This document shows positions 48,601 through 56,000 of a DNA stretch of 64,000 nt, piece after piece. The stretch comes from Dipylidium caninum. Lineage: Eukaryota > Platyhelminthes > Cestoda > Cyclophyllidea > Dipylidiidae. Made by a program: the position numbers and the translations under genes. Positions within the stretch are counted from its first letter, which is position 1, and each line of letters starts with the position of its first letter. Location of the stretch: contig QEYB01001217.1 in the NCBI GenBank assembly GCA_017562135.1, positions 779,261-843,260 on the forward strand, in the 5' to 3' direction. The notes beneath the pieces were generated by a model. That model had not been told where the DNA came from. It did not search any database and was given only the letters and a program-made list of their open reading frames with translations.

Positions 48601-49774
48601 ATAAGGACGGACATCAGTTTCAAATGGGGTTACACCTCTTACCTTAGCCAAATTGTACCTGTCCAGACAAGAGAGAAACTTTTGAGCACTTGACGCGACC
48701 TCAGTTGGCCCTGTCTTCCGTGAGCATAACTCGTGTTGCAGAGATCTAATCTGAGCCTCGATAAACGCCAAACTCTCAGGTTGGGGCTCGTAGGTGTCAA
48801 AGGTCGCCTTCAGTGACTTTTCCACGGATGTTAGCCAGGATTTTGAGTCCTGTAACTGGAACGTCAGTTGTTCTAGACTGTCTAGACTAGCTGTGAGTAG
48901 ACGAATCCTCGAGTCTGTCTCCTGGGTCAGCTACATTTGAATAGAATTTTTCTTGACATTGTATCAACCCAAGCGGATGGCTAATGTAAATGTGATAATG
49001 CGCTACCTGGTCAAAGCGTGAACGAATCTCCCTGGCTTTACCTTCCAAAAGGGCTCGCATTTCCGCGGGGAGTAAGGTGATGCCCGTCTGAGACAACTGC
49101 TCCGATGCTCCACAGATGTCTAGACAGGCTTGTTTGTGAGTCAAAAGGTCATTGCTGATTTCCTTTTAAACAGAAGAACCAATCAGTTATCCCTTGAAAG
49201 ACGAAACCCATAGTTAACAAAACTGATTCATAAACCACTGACAACTGCGGTAAAAATGAAAAAGTGACACGTTCACGTTGGCTGAAAAGGAAAGGGGAAA
49301 ACCTACATAGTAATGGTCTAGGAGCTTTTGATTGTCACTATCATTGAGAGAAATTGATTCATCCTTCAAAAGACGCTCCTGTATGGCAGAAATCCAAGAT
49401 GCTTCCGATTCCAGTTCCTTAAGTTTCTCCATACACAGTCGGGGGTAATTCACCTGAGTTGATACATAAGAGGGAATGAGAAGGCCGCATTGTGACTAAG
49501 GATTTCGAAGCCAAGCAGGCTGACAGTCAAGCAGGAAGATGAGTGACATGCCGCGGTGAATTGAAAGAAAGCAAATGGAAATATTATTCGTCCTAGTAGC
49601 CGGGCAAATTGGTAACGGGGAAAAACATGCTGCAAATAGTAAAATGATGAAGGTTAAAGCAAAGTGGTTAAACATAATGAAATGCGATGAAAGAAAAACT
49701 AAATGAAGTGGCTAGCACAGCGTCAGTGAGACAAATAAGATTGCGAGAGCAAAAAATAGAGAGGAATGGATACC
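24052..49774 (-). CDS. MACF1: Spectraplakin (MACF1/dystonin/Shot family), C-terminal half
   Basis: Spectraplakins are giant cytolinkers joining actin, microtubules and junctions. Reading down the minus strand, about 40 exons encode a rod of about 3,100 residues of spectrin repeats (roughly 29), then two EF-hands (loops at 28012-28047 and 27827-27862), a GAS2/GAR domain (27730-27457, with [31 protein letters not shown] and FLVKNDPCR) and Ser/Arg-rich tails. This order is diagnostic of the family. Exon phases agree from 49453 down to the tails, apart from the uncertain exon at 35058. The N-terminal calponin-homology and plakin domains are not in the window and must lie beyond 64 kb if the gene is complete. 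Introns range from 33 nt (33805-33837) to about 1.9 kb; two hold dead mariners. The tail exons contain no SxIP EB1-binding motif that I can see. The 5' neighbour is the tandem array, whose minus-strand frame may be part of this gene. Confidence 0.92.
25467..25766 (-). CDS. Spectraplakin tail cassette exon B
   Basis: 300 nt, phase 1 to 1, acceptor ggtttcag: [20 protein letters not shown] to RSSLSFC plus G|GTATGT. A symmetric exon, so it can be skipped without frame change. Confidence 0.55.
26032..26447 (-). CDS. Spectraplakin C-terminal tail exon A (own stop)
   Basis: 416 nt entering in phase 1 ([12 protein letters not shown]...), Ser/Arg-rich like the MACF1 GSR tail ([29 protein letters not shown]), ending TAG at 26032. 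It fits as a terminal exon; a weak in-frame donor (CGTG|GTGGCA) just before the stop might allow read-on. Confidence 0.7.
27457..27574 (-). CDS. Spectraplakin GAS2 domain, part 2
   Basis: 118 nt, phase 0 to 1: [39 protein letters not shown] plus G|GTAGGT. Nearly identical to MACF1 here. This is the microtubule-binding GAR module. Confidence 0.95.
27665..27909 (-). CDS. Spectraplakin second EF-hand and GAS2 domain, part 1
   Basis: 245 nt, phase 1 to 0: [20 protein letters not shown], second EF loop [12 protein letters not shown] (position 12 is Lys, not Glu), then the GAS2 start with [26 protein letters not shown]. The first intron base group reproduces the human MACF1 sequence SKFPTTKLE. Confidence 0.93.
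27987..28683 (-). CDS. Spectraplakin last spectrin repeat and first EF-hand
   Basis: 697 nt, phase 0 to 1: [18 protein letters not shown], an [12 protein letters not shown] repeat helix, [20 protein letters not shown], then the canonical EF loop [12 protein letters not shown] (Ca ligands at 1, 3, 5, 9 and 12). Ends HDS plus A|GTAAAT. Confidence 0.9.
28758..29069 (-). CDS. Spectraplakin spectrin-rod exon
   Basis: 104 codons, phase 0 to 0: [19 protein letters not shown] to NTRWEE|GTGAGT. Confidence 0.85.
29746..29991 (-). CDS. Spectraplakin spectrin-rod exon
   Basis: 82 codons, phase 0 to 0: [18 protein letters not shown] to LEVARKN|GTAAGT. It contains [16 protein letters not shown]. Confidence 0.85.
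30627..30771 (-). CDS. Spectraplakin spectrin-rod exon
   Basis: 145 nt, phase 2 to 0: [18 protein letters not shown] to GDIETVK|GTGAGG. It contains [15 protein letters not shown], a characteristic repeat helix A. Confidence 0.85.
30850..31157 (-). CDS. Spectraplakin spectrin-rod exon
   Basis: 308 nt, phase 0 to 2: [20 protein letters not shown] to TKSLE plus AA|GTGAGC. Confidence 0.84.
31586..32071 (-). CDS. Spectraplakin spectrin-rod exon
   Basis: 162 codons, phase 0 to 0: [20 protein letters not shown] to FVAAFK|GTTAGT. It contains [16 protein letters not shown] and [11 protein letters not shown], two well-formed repeat motifs. Confidence 0.85.
32259..32429 (-). CDS. Spectraplakin spectrin-rod exon
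   Basis: 57 codons, phase 0 to 0: [19 protein letters not shown] to [14 protein letters not shown]. Confidence 0.82.
32523..32699 (-). CDS. Spectraplakin spectrin-rod exon
   Basis: 59 codons, phase 0 to 0: [16 protein letters not shown] to [14 protein letters not shown]. It contains [16 protein letters not shown]. Confidence 0.82.
32782..32827. repeat. Perfect 23-bp tandem duplication in an intron
   Basis: Two adjacent identical 23-bp copies (32782-32804 and 32805-32827), each starting gccgtttcttttt. No function is suggested. Confidence 0.9.
33259..33573 (-). CDS. Spectraplakin spectrin-rod exon
   Basis: 105 codons, phase 0 to 0: [19 protein letters not shown] to FELARAK|GTAGAC. It contains [18 protein letters not shown]. 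Confidence 0.82.
33785..33804 (-). CDS. Candidate 20-nt microexon
   Basis: After a 33-nt intron (GTTAGA...ggtttag) come 20 nt reading, in phase 1, ESILSPE and then GAG|GTTTGA. This is the only way I found to reconcile the phase-1 donor upstream with the phase-0 acceptor downstream. Confidence 0.55.
33838..34045 (-). CDS. Spectraplakin spectrin-rod exon
   Basis: 208 nt, phase 0 to 1: [17 protein letters not shown] to AAGVPE plus G|GTTAGA. It contains [20 protein letters not shown]. Confidence 0.82.
34130..34614 (-). CDS. Spectraplakin spectrin-rod exon
   Basis: 485 nt, phase 1 to 0: [18 protein letters not shown] to LTVQKLQ|GTAGCC. It contains [15 protein letters not shown], the typical start of a repeat helix. 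Confidence 0.85.
35058..35490 (-). CDS. Spectraplakin rod exon (5' end uncertain)
   Basis: It contains [20 protein letters not shown], a Pro-rich linker [17 protein letters not shown], and a helix [19 protein letters not shown], ending PPIDPS plus G|GTAAGA, phase 1. The start at 35490 (AAG|ACATCG) fits the preceding phase 0 but has a poor pyrimidine tract. A better acceptor, gattag at 35519, would need a further unseen exon upstream. Confidence 0.65.
35840..36810 (-). mobile_element. Degenerate mariner fossil in a spectraplakin intron
   Basis: On the minus strand, in broken frames: a GRPS-type linker (near 36610), a WVP-like stretch near 36450, [29 protein letters not shown] (HDNARPHxxLxTRxKIxxLG in the family), [17 protein letters not shown] ([15 protein letters not shown]), [11 protein letters not shown] and [11 protein letters not shown] at the C-terminus. 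Stops and frameshifts show it is dead. It lies in the intron 3' of exon 37289-37495, in the host gene's orientation. Confidence 0.85.
37289..37495 (-). CDS. Spectraplakin spectrin-rod exon
   Basis: 69 codons, phase 0 to 0: [18 protein letters not shown] to [14 protein letters not shown]. Confidence 0.78.
38111..38641 (-). CDS. Spectraplakin spectrin-rod exon
   Basis: 177 codons, phase 0 to 0: [16 protein letters not shown] to VHIAAK|GTGAGT. It contains [15 protein letters not shown] and the SHARSQQAL helix; about 1.5 repeats. Confidence 0.83.
38710..38712 (-). CDS. Candidate 3-nt microexon
   Basis: tactatag|GCT|GTGAGT: an acceptor and a consensus donor separated by one codon, in phase 0 between two phase-0 exons. 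Inclusion would add one Ala. It may be a chance pairing. Confidence 0.3.
38794..39179 (-). CDS. Spectraplakin spectrin-rod exon
   Basis: 386 nt, phase 1 to 0: [20 protein letters not shown] to FNNLYNE|GTAGTA. Confidence 0.82.
39256..39328 (-). CDS. Spectraplakin spectrin-rod exon (short)
   Basis: 73 nt, phase 0 to 1: [19 protein letters not shown] to LCS plus G|GTACGC. Confidence 0.78.
39415..39795 (-). CDS. Spectraplakin spectrin-rod exon
   Basis: 127 codons, phase 0 to 0: [17 protein letters not shown] to KVAELR|GTACGC. It contains [16 protein letters not shown], a classic repeat Trp. Confidence 0.83.
40160..41005 (+). mobile_element. Degenerate mariner fossil in a spectraplakin intron
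   Basis: Plus-strand pieces read as mariner: a helix-turn-helix remnant [11 protein letters not shown], then [20 protein letters not shown] (first catalytic Asp), [20 protein letters not shown] (LHDNARPH in active elements, catalytic Asp mutated to Asn), EILPH then ISPSDY, and [17 protein letters not shown]. The IDEMHQ/LHDNARPH type resembles irritans-group mariners. Frames are broken. It lies antisense to the host gene. Confidence 0.85.
41712..41994 (-). CDS. Spectraplakin spectrin-rod exon
   Basis: 283 nt, phase 2 to 0: [16 protein letters not shown] to ASLVQN|GTGAGT. The following intron (39796-41711) contains a dead mariner. Confidence 0.8.
42622..42866 (-). CDS. Spectraplakin spectrin-rod exon
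   Basis: 245 nt, phase 0 to 2: [17 protein letters not shown] to SPIQPH plus AA|GTGAGT. Confidence 0.8.
42986..43474 (-). CDS. Spectraplakin spectrin-rod exon
   Basis: 163 codons, phase 0 to 0: [16 protein letters not shown] to VNNVVEK|GTATGC. Long charged helices, e.g. [14 protein letters not shown] and [15 protein letters not shown]. Confidence 0.83.
43553..43807 (-). CDS. Spectraplakin spectrin-rod exon
   Basis: 85 codons, phase 0 to 0: [18 protein letters not shown] to ARYSKKH|GTAAGA, acceptor catccattcag. Confidence 0.82.
44257..44400 (-). CDS. Spectraplakin rod exon with possible GC donor
   Basis: 48 codons: [17 protein letters not shown] to LRGRLTALK. The only end that keeps phase 0 with the next exon is AAAG|GCAATT, a GC-AG intron; a GT donor in frame was not found. 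Confidence 0.6.
44477..44597 (-). CDS. Spectraplakin linker exon
   Basis: 121 nt, phase 2 to 0, acceptor ccttctag. Reads [19 protein letters not shown] to [14 protein letters not shown]. Acidic and Gly-rich rather than clearly spectrin; kept because it is open and both phases fit. Confidence 0.65.
44884..45119 (-). CDS. Spectraplakin spectrin-rod exon
   Basis: 236 nt, phase 0 to 2: [20 protein letters not shown] to AKPNVE plus GA|GTAAGT. Confidence 0.78.
45190..45499 (-). CDS. Spectraplakin spectrin-rod exon
   Basis: 310 nt, phase 2 to 0: [19 protein letters not shown] to [14 protein letters not shown]. It contains [16 protein letters not shown]. Confidence 0.83.
45775..45991 (-). CDS. Spectraplakin spectrin-rod exon
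   Basis: 217 nt, phase 1 to 2: [17 protein letters not shown] to TIRKID plus AG|GTAACT. It contains [12 protein letters not shown], a typical repeat Trp context. Confidence 0.82.
46071..46503 (-). CDS. Spectraplakin spectrin-rod exon
   Basis: 433 nt, phase 0 to 1: [15 protein letters not shown] to DPKLVQ plus G|GTAAAG. Strongly heptad-like, e.g. [18 protein letters not shown]. Confidence 0.82.
46597..46789 (-). CDS. Spectraplakin spectrin-rod exon
   Basis: 193 nt; completes the Met codon from the previous exon, then [17 protein letters not shown] to [14 protein letters not shown], phase 0. Confidence 0.8.
47118..47566 (-). CDS. Spectraplakin spectrin-rod exon
   Basis: 449 nt, phase 0 to 2: [16 protein letters not shown] to QKLMD plus AT|GTGAGT. 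It contains [13 protein letters not shown] and a charged coiled stretch [16 protein letters not shown]. Confidence 0.82.
47751..48161 (-). CDS. Spectraplakin spectrin-rod exon
   Basis: 137 codons, phase 0 to 0: [14 protein letters not shown] to HIMSTLE|GTGAGT. It contains [14 protein letters not shown] and [11 protein letters not shown]. Confidence 0.82.
48643..48930 (-). CDS. Spectraplakin spectrin-rod exon
   Basis: 96 codons, phase 0 to 0: [15 protein letters not shown] to [14 protein letters not shown]. It contains the repeat-type W ([12 protein letters not shown]). Confidence 0.82.
49007..49162 (-). CDS. Spectraplakin spectrin-rod exon
   Basis: 52 codons, phase 0 to 0: [15 protein letters not shown] to [14 protein letters not shown]. 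Acceptor tttaaaag. Confidence 0.8.
49307..49453 (-). CDS. Spectraplakin spectrin-rod exon
   Basis: 49 codons, phase 0 to 0, starting [20 protein letters not shown] after aactcag and ending DHYY|GTAGGT. Helical spectrin-like sequence; the most N-terminal rod exon seen. Confidence 0.8.
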
Positions 49775-50009
49775 TCAGATTGGGAGAAGGTTGAGGGGAA
49801 AAGAAAGCCAGGCAAGAGAAGGCTAACATTATCGGAGAGACGATTGAGCCGAGGGGATGTTTCTTCAGCGATAGGAGCAAGGCAAATTGACATAGGCTCG
49901 ACGGCAGAAAGTGGTGAATAAATAGGTGAGCGTACACCGCAAGCAAGGACAGATGAGGCGACGGCAGGGGATGCGTGTTCTGGGAAGAAGAGTGCTGGCA
50001 CACAAATGG
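49774..50009 (-). CDS. Candidate 3' end of a giant spectraplakin exon (unique part)
   Basis: The minus-strand frame leaving the tandem array (GEIGKVTAVDGVGG) stays open through about 79 unique codons (ICVPALFFPEHASPAV and VRSPIYSPLSAVEPMS among them) to STFSQSE|GTATCC at 49774. The donor is phase 0, as required by the spectrin exon starting at 49453. A second minus frame is also open here, so coding is inferred, not proven. Confidence 0.4.
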
Positions 50010-53000
50010 GAGAGCTACCTCCGACGCCGTCGACGGCGGTGACCTTTCCAATCTCTCCTTCCTCCACTACTGCGACTCCTTCTGCCTCGCCACCTCTCTC
50101 CTCCGTCTTCCACATGCCTCCGACTCGAGCTTTCGTTTCCATCTCCTACTCCCTCCTCCGTTCCGGCTCCCACTCTTCCTTCTTCCTCCTCTTCCACTCC
50201 ACCTTCAACTTCACCTTCACCTTCACTCTCATCTTCACCTTCACCATCACCTTCCAATTTGCCTCTTCCGACTACGCTTTCCGCCGCACCGGCCACTGCG
50301 TCTCTCCACTGCGTCCTCCACTGCGCCCTTTTCTCGGCACCTCCAGCGGCGACATCACCTTTCGTCTCGCGCCTGCCGCCTCCGATCTTCGTGCCAACTC
50401 CTCGTTGCACGGTCGACCAGCAACACCACGCGACTCCTCACCGGCGGCTCCTTCCACGTCACCACAAACCGCAACTGCCACCTCGCTCTCTCCACTAAAC
50501 GCCCATTGCGCCACCATCGACTCCACCTCTGGCACCACCGACTTCCACAACTTCCATTGCTGAGCCGCTCATTCCAACAACAACAGGCAAGGGCGTACAC
50601 GAGGGGAGAGCTACCTTCGACGCCTCGACGGCGGTGACCTTTCCAATCTCTCCTTCGTCCTCCACTACTGCCACTCCTTCTGCCTCGCCACCTCTCTCCT
50701 CCGTCTTCCACATGCCTCCGACTCGAGCTTTCGTTCCATCTCCTACTCCCTCCTCCGTTCCGGCTCCCACTCTTCCTTCTTCTCCTCTTCCACTCCACCT
50801 TCAACTTCACCTTCACCTTCACTCTCATCTTCACCTTCACCATCACCTTCCAATTTGCCTCTTCCGACTACGCTTTCCGCCGCACCGGCCACTGCGTCCT
50901 CCACTGCGCCCTTTCTCGGCACCTCCAGCGGCGACATCACCTTTCGTCCGCGCCTTGCCGGCCTCCGATCTTCGTGCCAACCAGGCTGCACGGTCCAGCC
51001 AACACCACGCGACTCCTCACCGGCGGCTTCTTCCACGTCACCACAAACCGCAACTGCCACCTCGCTCTCTCCACTAACACCATTGCGCCACCATCGACTC
51101 CACCTCTGGCACCACCGACTTCCACAACTTCCATTGCTGAGCCGCTCATTCCAACAACAACAGGCAAGGGCGTACACGAGGGGAGAGCTACCTTCGACGC
51201 CTCGACGGCGGTGACCTTTCCAATCTCCCCTTCGTCCTCCACTACTGCCACTCCTTCTGCCTCGCCACCTCTCTCCTCCGTCTTCCACATGCCTCCGACT
51301 CGAGCTTTCGTTCCATCTCCTACTCCCTCCTCCGTTCCGCTCCCACTCTTCCTTCTTCCTCCTCTTCCACTCCACCTTCAACTTCACCTTCACCTTCACT
51401 TCACCTTCACCATCACCTTCCATTTGCCTCTTCCGACTACGCTTTCCGCCGCACCGGCCACTGCGTCCTCCACTGCGTCCTCCACTGCGCCCTTTTCTCG
51501 GCACCTCCAGCGGCGACATCAACTTTCGTCTCGCGCCTGCCGCCTCCGATCTTCGTGCCAACTCCTCGCTGCACGGTCGACCAGCAACACCACGCGACTC
51601 CTCACCGGCGGCTTCTTCCACGTCACCACAAACCGCAACTGCCACCTCACTCTCTCCACTAACACCCATTGCGCCACCATCGACTCCACCTCGGGCACCA
51701 CCGACTTCCACACCTTCCATTGCTGAGCCGCTCATTCCAACGACAGGCAAGGGTGTACACGAGGGGAGAGCTACTTTCGACGCCTCGTCGAAGGTGACCT
51801 CTCCAATCTCTCCTTCGTCCTCCACTACTGCCACTCCTTCTGCCTCGACGCCTCTCTCCTCCGTCTCCGACATGGCTCCTACTCGAGCTTCCGTTCCATC
51901 TACTACTCCCTCCACCGCTCCGCCTCCCACTCTTCCTTCTTCCTCCTCTTCCACTCCACCTTCAACTTCAACTTCAACTTTACCTTCACCTTCACCTTCA
52001 CCTTCACCTTCAAATTTGCCTCTTCCGACTACACTTTCCACCGCACCGGCCACTGCGTCCTCCACTGCGTCCTCCACTGCGTCCTTTGTCGGCACCTCCA
52101 GCGGCGACATCAACTTTCGTCTCGCGCCTGCCACCTCCGATCTTCGTGCCAACTCCTCGCTGCACGGTCGACCAGCAACACCACGCGACTCCTCACCGAC
52201 GGCCTCTTCCACGTCACCACCAACCGCAACTGCCACCTCACTCTCTCCACTAACACCCATTGCGCCACCATCGACTCCACCTCGGGCACCACCGACTTCC
52301 ACACCTTCCATTGCTGAGCCGCTCATTCCAACGACAGGCAAGGGTGTACACGAGGGGAGAGCTACTTTCGACGCCTCGTCGAAGGTGACCTCTCCAATCT
52401 CTCCTTCGTCCTCCACTACTGCCACTCCTTCTGCCTCGCCACCTCTCTCCTCCGTCTTCCACATGCCTCCTACTCGAGCTTTCCGTTCCATCTACTACTC
52501 CCTCCTCCGTTCCGGCTCCCACTCTTCCTTCTTCCTCCTCTTCCACTCCACCTTCCTTCAACTTCACCTTCACCTTCACTCTCACCTTCACCTTCACCAT
52601 TTCACCTTCCAAATTTGCCTCTTCCGACTACGCTTTCCGCCGCCACCGGCCACTGCGTCCTCCACTGCGCTTCCACTTGCGTTCCACTGCGCCCTTTCTC
52701 GGCACCTCCAGCGGCGACATCACTTTCGTCTCGCGCCTGCCACCTCCGATCTTCGTGCCAACTCCTCGCTGCACGGTCGACCAGCAACACCACGCGACTC
52801 CTCACCGACGGCCTCTTCCACGTCACCACCAACCGCAACTGCCACCTCACTCTCTCCACTAACACCCATTGCGCCACCATCGACTCCACCTCGGGCACCA
52901 CCGACTTCCACACCTTCCATTGCTGAGCCGCTCATTCCAACGACAGGCAAGGGTGTACACGAGGGGAGAGCTACTTTCGACGCCTCGTCGAAGGTGACCT

Positions 53001-56000
53001 CTCCAATCTCTCCTTCGTCCTCCACTACTGCCACTCCTTCTGCCTCGACGCCTCTCTCCTCCGTCTCCGACATGGCTCCTACTCGAGCTTCCGTTCCATC
53101 TACTACTCCCTCCACCGCTCCGCCTCCCACTCTTCCTTCTTCCTCCTCTTCCACTCCACCTTCAACTTCAACTTCAACTTTACCTTCACCTTCACCTTCA
53201 CCTTCACCTTCAAATTTGCCTCTTCCGACTACACTTTCCACCGCACCGGCCACTGCGTCCTCCACTGCGTCCTCCACTGCGTCTCCACTGCGTCCTTTGT
53301 CGGCACCTCCAGCGGCGACATCAACTTTCGTCTCGCGCCTGCCACCTCCGATCTTCGTGCCAACTCCTCGCTGCACGGTCGACCAGCAACACCACGCGAC
53401 TCCTCACCGACGGCCTCTTCCACGTCACCACCAACCGCAACTGCCACCTCACTCTCTCCACTAACACCCATTGCGCCACCATCGACTCCACCTCGGGCAC
53501 CACCGACTTCCACACCTTCCATTGCTGAGCCGCTCATTCCAACGACAGGCAAGGGTGTACACGAGGGGAGAGCTACTTTCGACGCCTCGTCGAAGGTGAC
53601 CTCTCCAATCTCTCCTTCGTCCTCCACTACTGCCACTCCTTCTGCCTCGACGCCTCTCTCCTCCGTCTCCGACATGGCTCCTACTCGAGCTTCCGTTCCA
53701 TCTACTACTCCCTCCTCCGCTCCGGCTCCCACTCTTCTTCTTCCTCCTCTTCCACTCCACCTTCCTTCAACTTCACCTTCACTCCTTCAACTTCACCTTC
53801 ACCATCACCTTCCAAATTTGCCTCTTCCGACTACGCTTTTCCACCGCACCGCCACTGCGTCCTCCACTGCGTTCTCCACTGCGTCCTCCACTGCGCCCTT
53901 TCTCGGCACCTCCAGCGGCGACATCAACCTTTCGTCTCGCGCCTGCCGCCTCCGATCTTCGTGCCAACTCCTCGCTGCACGGTCGACCAGCAACACCACG
54001 CGACTCCTCACCGGCCTCTTCCACGTCACCACCAACCGCAACTGCCACCTCACTCTCTCCACTAACACCCATTGCGCCACCATCGACTCCACCTCGGGCA
54101 CCACCGACTTCCACACCTTCCATTGCTGAGCCGCTCATTCCAACGACAGGCAAGGGTGTACACGAGGGGAGAGCTACTTTCGACGCCTCGTCGAAGGTGA
54201 CCTCTCCAATCTCTCCTTCGTCCTCCACTACTGCCACTCCTTCTGCCTCGACGCCTCTCTCCTCCGTCTCCGACATGGCTCCTACTCGAGCTTCCGTTCC
54301 ATCTACTACTCCCTCCACCGCTCCGCCTCCCACTCTTCCTTCTTCCTCCTCTTCCACTCCACCTTCAACTTCACCTTCACCTTCACCTTCACCTTCACCT
54401 TCACCTTCACCTTCAAATTTGCCTCTTCCGACTACACTTTCCACCGCACCGGCCACTGCGTCCTCCACTGCGTCCTCCACTGCGTCCTTTGTCGGCACCT
54501 CCAGCGGCGACATCAACTTTCGTCTCGCGCCTGCCACCTCCGATCTTCGTGCCAACTCCTCGCTGCACGGTCGACCAGCAACACCACGCGACTCCTCACC
54601 GGCGGCTCTTCCACGTCACCACAAACCGCAACTGCCACCCTCGCTCTCTCCACTAACACCCATTGCGCCACCATCGACTCCACCTCTGGCACCACCGACT
54701 TCCACAACTTCCATTGCTGAGCCGCTCATTCCAACAACGACAGGCAAGGGCGTACACGAGGGGAGAGCTACCTTCGACGCCTCGACGGCGGTGACCTTTC
54801 CAATCTCCCTTCGTCCTCCACTACTGCCACTCCTTCTGCCTCGCACCTCTCTCCTCCGTCTTCCACATGCCTCCGACTCGAGCTTTCGTTCCATCTCCTA
54901 CTCCCTCCCGTTCCGCCTCCCACTCTTCCTTCTTCCTCCTCTTCCACTCCACCTTCAACTTCAACTTCACCTTCACCTTCACCCTTCACTTCACCTTCAC
55001 CTTCCAAATTTGCCTCTTCCGACTACGCTTTCCGCCGCACGGCCACTGCGTCCGCCACTGCGCCCACTGCGTCATCCACTGCGTCATCCACTGCTCCTTT
55101 CTCGCACCTCCAGCCGGCCGACATCAACCTTTCGTCTCGCGCCTGCCGCCTCCGATCTTCGTGCCAACTCCTCGCTGCACGGTCGACCAGCAACACCACG
55201 CCGACTCCTCACCGGGCGCCTTCTTCCACGTCACCAACCAACCGCAACTGCCACCTCACTCTCTCCACTAACACCCATTGCGCCACATCGACTCCACCTC
55301 TGGCACCACCGACTTTCCACACCTTCCATTGCTGAGCCGCTCATTCCAACAAACAACAGGCTAAGGGTGTACACGAGGGGAGAGCTACCTTTCGACGCCT
55401 CGTCAAGATGACCTTTCCAATCTCTCCTTCGTCCTCCACTACTGCCACTCCTTCTGCCTCGACCTCTCTCCTCCGTCTCCACATGCCTCCGACTCGAGCT
55501 TTCGTTCCATCTACTACTCCCTCCTCCGTTCCACCTCCCACTCTTTCCTTCTTCCTCTCTTCCACTCCACCTTCAACTTCACCTTCACCTTCACTCTCAC
55601 CTTCACCTTCACCATCACCTTCCAAATTTGCCTCTTCCGACTACACTTTCCCGCCGCACCGGCCTCACTGCGTCCTCCACTGCGTCCTCGTCTCCACTGC
55701 GGTCCTTCACAGCTGCGTCCTTTCTCGGCAACCCCAGCGGCGACATCACGTTCGTCTCGCGCCTGCCGCCTCCGATCTTCGTGCCAACTCTCGCTGCACG
55801 GTCGACCAGCAACACCACGCGACTCCTCACGACGGCGGCTTCTTCACGTCGGAGACACAAACCGCAACTGCCACCTCACTCTCTCCACTAACACCCATTG
55901 CGCCACCATCGACTCCACCTCGGGCACCACCGACTTCCACACCTTCCATTGCTGAGCCGCTCATTCCAACGACAGGCAAGGGTGTACACGAGGGGAGAGC

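Noticed and set aside
49668..50051. Second minus-strand frame through the unique sequence at the array edge
   Set aside because: It is not the frame that continues the repeat's stop-free frame. It does weaken the coding argument and is noted there.
51794..53464. Plus-strand 556-codon Ser/Thr/Pro-rich frame as a mucin gene
   Set aside because: No start context, signal peptide or unique flanking exon was seen, and it is one of two complementary open frames in a repeat. Kept only as an alternative reading.
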